DNA of 5,083 bases from Actinomycetota bacterium (GTDB lineage Bacteria; Actinomycetota; UBA4738). Each line of letters begins with the position of its first letter. Position 1 is the stretch's first letter. The stretch is from contig VAYJ01000130.1 in assembly GCA_005888465.1 (NCBI GenBank), forward strand, positions 1 to 5,083, given 5' to 3'. Positions 1 to 4,569 of the stretch are shown one piece after another. A program made the translations under genes and the position numbers. The notes under the pieces were generated by a model, which was not told the DNA's origin, did not search any database, and saw only the letters and a list, made by a program, of their open reading frames with translations.

Positions 1-818
1 AGCTTGGCGACCACACGTCCATTGGTCGGATCGAGCACGACGATCTCGTCGGATTGGTTCGCCGCCACCCAGATGCGATCCTGCACGTCGATGATGAGGC
101 CGTCGGCGCCGTTGATGCTGTTGACGAAGACCACCGGCGCGCCCGCGACCAGTGGCGAGCCACTCACCGGGATCTTCACGACCGTGTCATTGCCCGTGTT
201 GGCCACGAAGAGGGCTGTCTGGCTCCGGTTGAAGGCGAGACCGTTGGCGCCAAACGGCGGCACGCCGGTCGTCGTCAGCAACAGGTCGGTCACCCATGCA
301 TTGGCAAGGCCGCCCGCGGGGCCCGTCCGCCAGATGATGCCTCGGAATGAATCCGACACGTAGACGTTGCCGGCGGTGTCGAACGTGAGGGCATTGAGTC
401 CGGAGCCGGAGCCCGGGACGGTCATGAAAACTGTGGACACGCCAGTGAATGGATTGACGCTCAGGACTTTCGCCCTGCCGAAGTCGATCACGAGCAGCTC
501 GTGGGTCGTCGGATGGAAGTCCAGCCCGAGCAGGAAATTGCTCGGTTGCGGATTTGTCGCTGTCGTGAGCGTCAGTATCCGCAGCAGCCGCCCGCTGTTA
601 CCGTCGAACACCACGACGTGCCCCGCGCTCCCGGCGACGTCAAAATTCGCCACGTACACGTCGCCGTCCGGGCCGACCGTAATCCCCTCGGGGTTCGCAG
701 TGCCCGGCGGCAGCTTGGCGAAGGTGGTGGCCGGATTGCGGATCCACGCTTGGGTGGTCACCGGCAACAGTCCCAGGATGAGCAGCGCCAGCAAGGTCGG
801 TCGCATGAGCCGCGTCAT
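1..818 (-). CDS. Secreted SMP-30/gluconolactonase-like beta-propeller protein (C-terminus cut by window edge)
   Basis: The reading frame is open from an ATG at 818 to the left edge: 272 whole codons with no stop. GAGGAGGG at 832-825 gives a good SD about six bases before the ATG. Residues 1-24 form a signal peptide (basic start, Leu-rich core, TTQA before Trp25), so the product is probably exported. The rest reads as beta-propeller blades with repeated D-x-x-G-x-[VI]-[YW]-V units: PDGDVYVAN near 50-58, DTAGNVYVSDS near 147-157, VQDRIWVAAN near 245-254. Residues in the positions of SMP-30/gluconolactonase metal ligands are visible: Glu44 in NPEG, Asn142 in LNAL, Asn193 in ANGLAF and Asp239 in GADGL. 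The family includes lactonases and related hydrolases; the substrate here is unknown. Family members are often 300-330 aa, so perhaps 30-60 residues are missing. An NHL or YncE-type non-enzymatic propeller is the main alternative. It is divergent from the PEP-CTERM gene. Confidence 0.85.
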   Translation of the reverse strand, partial: MTRLMRPTLLALLILGLLPVTTQAWIRNPATTFAKLPPGTANPEGITVGPDGDVYVANFDVAGSAGHVVVFDGNSGRLLRILTLTTATNPQPSNFLLGLDFHPTTHELLVIDFGRAKVLSVNPFTGVSTVFMTVPGSGSGLNALTFDTAGNVYVSDSFRGIIWRTGPAGGLANAWVTDLLLTTTGVPPFGANGLAFNRSQTALFVANTGNDTVVKIPVSGSPLVAGAPVVFVNSINGADGLIIDVQDRIWVAANQSDEIVVLDPTNGRVVAK

Positions 819-824
819 GACTAG

Positions 825-832
825 CCCTCCTC
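825..832 (-). promoter_or_regulatory. Ribosome binding site of the propeller gene
   Basis: GAGGAGGG on the minus strand lies six bases before the ATG at 818. It fixes this start over frames that enter from further upstream, which have no signal peptide. Confidence 0.7.
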
Positions 833-975
833 GAACTGTGCGTATCTGAATCTTTCGTTCCGCCGGTTCCCCCGACTCTCGCCACATTCTCGTGCTCCCT
901 TGCAGAAACTCAGGTCCGCGTCGGCCCTACCGCGAGTCGGTCGATGCGCCTGAGAATCGGCCGATACGGCCGCCC

Positions 976-1013
976 AGTCAAGCGGCTTTAGTGGGGAAGC
1001 CAAGGACTTGACT
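976..1013. repeat. Nested inverted repeat, possible operator or RNA hairpin
   Basis: AGTCAAG (976-982) is the exact reverse complement of CTTGACT (1007-1013). Inside it, GGCTT (984-988) pairs with AAGCC (997-1001) around an 8-base loop. Together they can form a 12-pair stem with a one-base bulge on the left and a five-base bulge on the right. It sits about 100 bases before the PEP-CTERM start and about 160 bases before the propeller start, as expected for a shared operator. No T-run follows on either strand, so it does not look like a terminator. The regulatory role is inference. Confidence 0.45.
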
Positions 1014-1096
1014 CCCCATCTTCCATGCCTCACGCTGGCGACCGTGGTGATCATGATTCTCGCTGGACCCCTTTCGGCTGCTCCACTCCCGAATTC

Positions 1097-1107
1097 GGAA
1101 GGAGACC
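1097..1107 (+). promoter_or_regulatory. Ribosome binding site of the PEP-CTERM gene
   Basis: GGAAGGAG at 1098-1105 precedes the ATG at 1112 by six bases. It selects this start over the in-frame ATG at 1025, whose extra 29 residues are not signal-peptide-like. Confidence 0.75.
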
Positions 1108-1111
1108 GAGC

Positions 1112-1738
1112 ATGATGCGTGGGCGAGCGCTCAGTCCTGAAGACGCCTTCCGGGGCAAGTTAGCAGTTGTCCTAGCGTTTGCAGCGATGCTGATTGCGGG
1201 GGCGATCCCATTAGGTGCGTCACTCGCATGGGCCAGTGCGTGCACCTCTCCCCTTGTCACCCCATGCTCGATCGGCAGCAACCTCGTGCTCAACAGCGCC
1301 GATATCACGTTCAGCACCTTCGGTATGGGCCACCACGGCACTCTCACCTTCCTGTCCGACGGATTCACCTTTGACACCACCGTCCCGCTGTCCGGGCCCG
1401 GCAGTGGTGCGGCCACCTACAGCATTTCATCCCTCACCGGGGCCACCATCGAGGACCTGAGCGCGTCCCTGATCAACGACCGCCTCACTGATAGCGTCAC
1501 CTTCACGACTCCTGGCGGCAACTTGGTGCTGGACTCCAACACACCCTCCGGGGAGAAGCTCTTCGCGCCAGTTAGCACGCTTTCTGGGTCGATCACCGTC
1601 GTGCTGGGACCCGGCGAAACCGTTGAGGGCTTCACGATCCACTTCTCCCAGATCCCTGAACCCAGCGCACTCCTCCTCCTTGGCTCGGGCTTTGCTGCGC
1701 TAGCGTGCGTGGCATTGAGGCGGCACCGCCACGAGTGA
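1112..1738 (+). CDS. PEP-CTERM sorting domain protein
   Basis: This 208-aa exported protein carries a C-terminal exosortase tag. Residues 1-43 are an N-terminal signal peptide with a hydrophobic core at 17-37 and an ASA cleavage site before Cys44. The middle (44-180) is rich in Thr, Ser, Gly and Asn with alternating beta-type patterns and has only two cysteines (44 and 52); I recognise no enzymatic motif. The C-terminus is textbook: Pro-Glu-Pro at 182-184, a hydrophobic helix at about 186-202, and a basic RRHRH tail. In known systems an exosortase (EpsH/XrtA type) cuts at this tag, and many substrates are linked to exopolysaccharide or the outer surface. No exosortase or polysaccharide gene is in the window, so the enzyme must be elsewhere. 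The central domain's role is unknown. A hairpin follows the stop, so the gene is probably monocistronic. Confidence 0.9.
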   Translation: MMRGRALSPEDAFRGKLAVVLAFAAMLIAGAIPLGASLAWASACTSPLVTPCSIGSNLVLNSADITFSTFGMGHHGTLTFLSDGFTFDTTVPLSGPGSGAATYSISSLTGATIEDLSASLINDRLTDSVTFTTPGGNLVLDSNTPSGEKLFAPVSTLSGSITVVLGPGETVEGFTIHFSQIPEPSALLLLGSGFAALACVALRRHRHE

Positions 1739-1974
1739 TCGCCCCGTCGACAGGCGGTGTGACCCACGGGCGTCGAGTCCCCCTCGGCGCTCGCGGTGTT
1801 TTTAGGACCCAGTCCAGCGTGCTTAGTGCGGAATGGGTGCTCACTTCCCCTTCCGATGCAGAGGTCTCCCGTCGGTTCGATCGCTGGCTCGAGACCGAGC
1901 ACTGAGTGCCGGATCAGTCCTTCACCGGCCAGAGCGCGGTCGTGGTGCTCATCGATAAGCGGAAACGTCACGAT
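1739..1974. other. Convergent intergenic stretch without a convincing gene
   Basis: It lies between the ends of the PEP-CTERM gene (plus) and the hydrolase gene (minus). Besides the terminator-like hairpin it has two short inverted pairs, GGTCTC (1863-1868) with GAGACC (1891-1896), and the palindrome GCACTGAGTGC (1899-1909). No T-run suitable for ending the minus-strand hydrolase transcript is seen. Open frames across it look like chance. Confidence 0.45.
1770..1803 (+). terminator. Probable rho-independent terminator after the PEP-CTERM gene
   Basis: GCGTCGAG (1770-1777) and CTCGGCGC (1783-1790) form an 8-bp stem, including one U-G pair, around a 5-base loop. A run of five T follows at 1799-1803. 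The eight bases between stem and T-run are longer than in a classical terminator, which lowers confidence. It begins 31 bases after the stop at 1738. Confidence 0.4.
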
Positions 1975-2757
1975 TCAATGGCGACCCAGCCACCATGCGA
2001 CGAGGGCGGCAAGCTCGTCGTCTCCGAGACTGTGATCGGCCTTGAACACGCGCAGCTCGACCGATGAGAAGCCCTCGCGCGTCAGGCGGCCGGCCACACT
2101 TCTCATATACTCGACCGTCCGGACGCGATCCCGGTCCCCCGCCGAGAGCCAGGATCTCGGGCGGAGACGACCCCAGCCCCCTAGCACAACGTGACCGTGC
2201 AGCACCGCGAAGGCAGTGAAGAGACTCTCACGGGTCGCGATGTAGGGTGCGACGCTCCCGCCGACGGAGAACCCGGCAGCGAGAACGCGTGCAGGATCGA
2301 TACGTACGCCGGGAACCCGGAGCGCCTCGCGCACGCAGTCCATCACGTGGCGATAGTCCTCGGTCACGTCGTCAGGGCGCTGCGCGACCGACCAGACGCC
2401 CGCGACGCTGACCGAATCAGGCGCGAGGATCATGAAACCCTCCCGCTCGGCTAGTGCCTGCAAGCGGCGAATCATCAAGGATCCCTTCCCACCTGTCCCG
2501 TGGAAGCTGACCATCAACGGCAAGGAACGGGATTCGTAGTCACTCGGCAAGTAGTAGGCTCCCTGCCGAGCCGTGCTGGTTGCAGCCTGGACGGTGCGCG
2601 TGACGCCCGTCTGGCCGCCCTCGGCCACACGTAGTCCTAACAACCGGACGAGGACGTGGAGGGAGGGCAGATTTGCGTCACCGCCGAGCACCAAGAGGAC
2701 AGAGACGACAACCAACAGCCGGCTCCGCCGACCAGGCACTTGTGGGCGATATTTCAT
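1975..2757 (-). CDS. Exported or membrane-anchored alpha/beta hydrolase (esterase/PHB-depolymerase-like)
   Basis: This is a 260-aa serine hydrolase of the alpha/beta fold, resembling the LpqC/polyhydroxybutyrate-depolymerase-like or dienelactone-hydrolase-like esterases. Residues 11-27 (basic then Leu/Val-rich) are a signal peptide or anchor, so it should act outside the cytoplasm. The fold landmarks are in order: oxyanion motif FHGTGG at 85-90 (His86-Gly87), nucleophile elbow GFSVGG at 162-167 (Ser164), acid in GDRD at 207-210 (Asp210, possibly Asp208), and His242 in DHSLGDD. The triad is complete, so the enzyme is probably active. The substrate is unknown; polyester, xenobiotic or lipid esters are all possible. 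There is no good SD before the ATG at 2757 (upstream bases are AAAATCCCCG), so translation may depend on coupling. The basic-protein gene ends 42 bases upstream on the same strand, suggesting one transcript. Confidence 0.85.
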   Translation of the reverse strand: MKYRPQVPGRRSRLLVVVSVLLVLGGDANLPSLHVLVRLLGLRVAEGGQTGVTRTVQAATSTARQGAYYLPSDYESRSLPLMVSFHGTGGKGSLMIRRLQALAEREGFMILAPDSVSVAGVWSVAQRPDDVTEDYRHVMDCVREALRVPGVRIDPARVLAAGFSVGGSVAPYIATRESLFTAFAVLHGHVVLGGWGRLRPRSWLSAGDRDRVRTVEYMRSVAGRLTREGFSSVELRVFKADHSLGDDELAALVAWWLGRH

Positions 2758-2773
2758 CGGGGATTTTGTTGCA

Positions 2774-2787
2774 CTGGGATTGCCCAG
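2774..2787 (-). other. Short hairpin in the hydrolase leader
   Basis: CTGGG (2774-2778) pairs perfectly with CCCAG (2783-2787) around a 4-base loop. It lies between the basic-protein stop and the hydrolase start, 16 bases before that ATG. No T-run follows on the minus strand, so termination is unlikely. It could affect mRNA processing or translation of the hydrolase, but that is inference. Confidence 0.3.
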
Positions 2788-2799
2788 CCTCCAAATGAT

Positions 2800-3042
2800 T
2801 CAGTCGTGCCAGCTTCCTTCTTGGAGAGCGTCCCGCTTCGCCTGCTGACGTTGCCCGCGCGCCCGCGTATGGCCCTGGGTCGCTGCCGCCTGCGTCTTCT
2901 GAAATTGCCGCCTGGCGACGTTTTCAACCGCACTCAACCGAGCCGCCTTGCGTCGGCTGGCCGTCTTCGCCTCTGAGGCCGCTGCAGACGCCTCCTGGTT
3001 GGGTGCTGTGACTCGAGATAAGGCCTTCTTACTCCTCTTCAT
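2800..3042 (-). CDS. Small Ala/Arg/Lys-rich basic protein of unknown function
   Basis: An 80-aa hypothetical protein. The ATG at 3042 is chosen because GAGGAG lies eight bases upstream (3056-3051). An in-frame GTG at 3141 would add 33 residues and has only a GGGAG at suitable distance. By my count the protein has 18 Lys/Arg, 18 Ala and 6 Asp/Glu, one Phe and one Trp, and no Cys. It has no signal peptide or membrane segment. The composition suggests a mainly disordered or helical basic polypeptide, with pairs such as RRK at 30-32 and RR at 44-45. That is compatible with binding nucleic acid or another polyanion, but it resembles no family I can name, and histone-H1-like identity is not shown. 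It sits 42 bases before the hydrolase gene and may be its operon partner. The strong SD favours a real gene. Confidence 0.6.
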   Translation of the reverse strand: MKRSKKALSRVTAPNQEASAAASEAKTASRRKAARLSAVENVARRQFQKTQAAATQGHTRARGQRQQAKRDALQEGSWHD

Positions 3043-3200
3043 TTTCGTAACTCCTCTAAGTGTAGGCGTCGCGAATCGGATGCGTCTCAATCCGCCGCTT
3101 TCTGCAACGCCTGCGGTGCCCCTCCCTGGACGCTTGCCCACGGCGTAGGCTCCCGGGCCGAGCCCGTCGGACTCCTCCTAGAACGAGTGCAGGCCAATTG
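3043..3200 (-). other. Intergenic stretch upstream of the basic-protein gene
   Basis: These 158 bases separate the small membrane protein from the basic protein. They can fold locally: GGCTC (3148-3152) pairs with GAGCC (3160-3164), or alternatively CGGGC (3154-3158) with GCCCG (3162-3166). No T-run follows, so a terminator is not supported. A promoter for the basic-protein/hydrolase pair may lie here, but I cannot identify -35 and -10 boxes with normal spacing. Confidence 0.35.
3051..3056 (-). promoter_or_regulatory. Ribosome binding site of the basic-protein gene
   Basis: GAGGAG on the minus strand, eight bases before the ATG at 3042. It is the best SD in this interval and sets the 80-aa start. 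Confidence 0.65.
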
Positions 3201-3359
3201 TCAGTCGCCGCGGCGGTTGGTCTTGCCGACAATAAACCGAACGAGGAGAACGCCACAGACAATGCTTACCAGGACAATCGTCATGACGATAATTGCCCCG
3301 GTGCCCGCTAGCGTTTGCAAGATAATACTCACGAGATGGTAGAGCGCTTGACGGTCCAT
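3201..3359 (-). CDS. Small hydrophobic membrane protein (52 aa), unknown function
   Basis: ATG at 3359 to TGA at 3201 encodes 52 residues. A short polar start (MDRQ) is followed by a long hydrophobic stretch from about 8 to 44, rich in Ile, Val and Leu, with LAGTG in the middle (17-21). It ends with a positive, polar tail (K46, R49, R50, D52). This could be one long transmembrane helix or a tight two-helix hairpin around the Gly-Thr-Gly. The positive tail predicts that the C-terminus stays in the cytoplasm. There is no obvious SD before the ATG; a GTG at residue 10 has none either. The gene starts 46 bases after the end of the substrate-binding protein gene, so it could be its downstream partner. 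The organised hydrophobic and charged pattern argues against chance. I do not recognise the family. Confidence 0.55.
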   Translation of the reverse strand: MDRQALYHLVSIILQTLAGTGAIIVMTIVLVSIVCGVLLVRFIVGKTNRRGD

Positions 3360-3405
3360 GGGGCGGACTACTAGCCCCGACTGTCAGTGAACGAGCGGCG
3401 GTCCA

Positions 3406-4398
3406 TCATTGGATCACCTGATCCGCCCGCCCCAGCAGCGAGGGCGGGATAGTCAACCCGAGCGCCTTCGCGGTCTTCAGATTGATGACCAGGTCGAACT
3501 TGGTGGGCTGCTCGATGGGAAGATCCCCGGGCTTGGCGCCCTTGAGGATCTTGTCGACATACACGGCAGCCCGTCGCCAGAGATCGGCCGCATTCGGTCC
3601 GTAGGCGATGAGACCTCCGGCGTCCGCGTAGCTTCTCTCTCCGTAGATGGAGGGCAGCCGGTGCGTTTGCGCAAGTCTCGCGATTTCGCTCCGGTTCGAG
3701 TACGCGAGGGGATTCACAGCCGGCACGACCAACGCTTCCGCACGTCCCGTCGTCATCGCCGCGAAGGCGCGATCGAGGTCCCCGGCCCGGGTCACCTCGA
3801 AGGATAGGAGCTGCAGATGCAGCGTGCGGGCCGCGCTCTCCGTCTCCTTGTAGTCGAGTACGGCGCCCCGGATGTCCGGATTCCAGAGCATCGCGATTCG
3901 GGCGAGGCCGGGAACAATCTCCTTCAGCAGGTCCAATCGCTTCCCGCTGAGCTCCGGCGACATGCCGCTATTACCGGTGATGTTTCGGCCCGGACGTGCC
4001 AGGCTCACGACGAAGCCGGTCCCGACCGGATCGGTGCTGTTGGCCATCACGATCGGGATCGTCTGCGTCTGTTGCTTGACCGCCGCAACCCCTTCATCGG
4101 TGGACGTCACGATGATGTCCACCTTGATGCGCACCAGCTCGGCCGCGGCCTCGGAGAGCCGCTCACGCTTGCTCTCGCCGAACCGGTGTTCGAAGAAAAC
4201 GTGTCGTCCTTCCACGTATCCACGCTCCCGCATCCCTTCTTTGAAGGACGCAGAGAGGTGCCCGGTGCTCGCCGGGGTGCCTACCTGGAGAATCCCGATC
4301 CTCGGGATCTTCGCGCCCGATTGCGCGGTGGCGGGGAGTGGCGCCGGGAGCATGCCGATGGTCAGCGTGACGATCAGCGAGAACACGGCCCGCCTCAT
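3406..4398 (-). CDS. ABC transporter substrate-binding protein (COG2984/PF04392 type), complete
   Basis: A 330-aa periplasmic binding protein of the ABC_sub_bind family (COG2984, sometimes annotated TrpX-like). AGGAGGC (4408-4402) precedes the ATG at 4398. Residues 1-25 are a signal peptide ending ATA before Gln26. The first lobe starts IPRIGILQVG (31-40), followed by the family hallmark IPIVMANSTDPVGTGFV (114-130) and LARPGRNITG (133-142). The hinge and second lobe hold LLKEIVPGLARIAMLWNP (157-174) and GGLIAYGP (261-268), and end in the highly conserved KFDLVINLKTAKALGLTIPP block (300-319). The length is normal for the family. The family captures a small ligand for an ABC importer, and many members are orphans whose ligands are unknown. 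No permease or ATPase gene is nearby. A partial paralogue lies upstream on the same strand, so this is a tandem pair. Confidence 0.93.
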   Translation of the reverse strand: MRRAVFSLIVTLTIGMLPAPLPATAQSGAKIPRIGILQVGTPASTGHLSASFKEGMRERGYVEGRHVFFEHRFGESKRERLSEAAAELVRIKVDIIVTSTDEGVAAVKQQTQTIPIVMANSTDPVGTGFVVSLARPGRNITGNSGMSPELSGKRLDLLKEIVPGLARIAMLWNPDIRGAVLDYKETESAARTLHLQLLSFEVTRAGDLDRAFAAMTTGRAEALVVPAVNPLAYSNRSEIARLAQTHRLPSIYGERSYADAGGLIAYGPNAADLWRRAAVYVDKILKGAKPGDLPIEQPTKFDLVINLKTAKALGLTIPPSLLGRADQVIQ

Positions 4399-4401
4399 GT
4401 T

Positions 4402-4408
4402 GCCTCCT
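4402..4408 (-). promoter_or_regulatory. Ribosome binding site of the complete substrate-binding protein gene
   Basis: AGGAGGC on the minus strand lies a few bases before the ATG at 4398. This strong independent SD means translation does not need coupling to the upstream paralogue. Confidence 0.75.
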
Positions 4409-4479
4409 GCCGAACGAAGTCGATCGAAGAAACAAAGGGAGGGCGAGATACCGGATCAACATTCGGAGACATGTCCCAA

Positions 4480-4560
4480 GTGGCCGAACGCTCGCGGTGA
4501 GCAGCCGCGGCGAGCGCATGCGAGCCAGCGGTCTGCTCCACTGCGGAGTTGGGCAGCACT
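4480..4560 (-). repeat. Palindromic, possibly dispersed intergenic repeat
   Basis: The 171-base gap between the two binding-protein genes contains CGCTCGC (4489-4495) and its reverse complement GCGAGCG (4510-4516). An alternative stem is CGCGG (4493-4497) with CCGCG (4505-4509) around a 7-base loop. Read on the minus strand, one frame gives LPNSAVEQTAGSHALAAAAH, a phrase I recall, without being able to check, as recurring at the ends of unrelated predicted proteins in soil bacteria. Its first eight codons resemble a segment at 1078-1101. No T-run follows the stem, so it is not a standard terminator. Repeat identity is inference. Confidence 0.4.
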
Positions 4561-4569
4561 CGACCGCCA

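Larger units (their letters stand above)
819..1111. promoter_or_regulatory. Divergent intergenic region (promoters expected)
   Basis: These 293 bases separate two genes that read away from each other, so promoters for both should lie here. Apart from the two SD sites I find no coding sequence: the open frames crossing it give Arg/Gly-rich peptides without domain character. No confident -35/-10 pair is visible. TTGACT occurs on the plus strand at 1008-1013 and on the minus strand at 981-976, as arms of an inverted repeat, but the matching -10 positions are poor on both sides. Confidence 0.5.

Noticed and set aside
1036..1051. TGGCG start of another sigma-54-like element
   Set aside because: The GC at the required distance is missing.
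1064..1078. Sigma-54-like GG-N10-GC spacing before the PEP-CTERM gene
   Set aside because: Only the minimal GG and GC match; the surrounding TGGCAC and TTGC consensus is mostly absent, and such spacing is frequent in GC-rich DNA.
1025..1111. In-frame upstream ATG extending the PEP-CTERM protein by 29 residues
   Set aside because: The extension is polar and not signal-peptide-like, whereas the ATG at 1112 has a strong SD and gives a normal signal peptide.
1241..1246. Lipobox-like ASAC at the end of the PEP-CTERM signal peptide
   Set aside because: Position -3 is Ala rather than the usual Leu, and the preceding ASA fits an ordinary signal peptidase I site.
1837..1903. tRNA-like features: GGTTCGATC and GTGCTC...GAGCAC ends
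   Set aside because: No paired T-arm, anticodon arm or D-arm can be drawn around the GGTTCGATC, so it is a chance resemblance.
1705..1905. Plus-strand 66-residue open frame across the convergent gap
   Set aside because: It overlaps the PEP-CTERM gene end, has no SD, crosses the terminator-like hairpin and shows no domain pattern.
1417..1971. Long minus-strand open frame antisense to the PEP-CTERM gene
   Set aside because: It is a GC-rich shadow of a clearly coding plus-strand gene, with low-complexity, non-domain peptide.
3172..3179. AGGAGGAG on the minus strand, a strong SD-like sequence
   Set aside because: No ATG, GTG or TTG follows within a usable distance, so no gene start is supported.
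3352..3406. Direct repeat CGGTCCAT at 3352-3359 and 3399-3406
   Set aside because: Eight bases only; the second copy leads to an ATG frame that stops after 11 codons. Probably chance.
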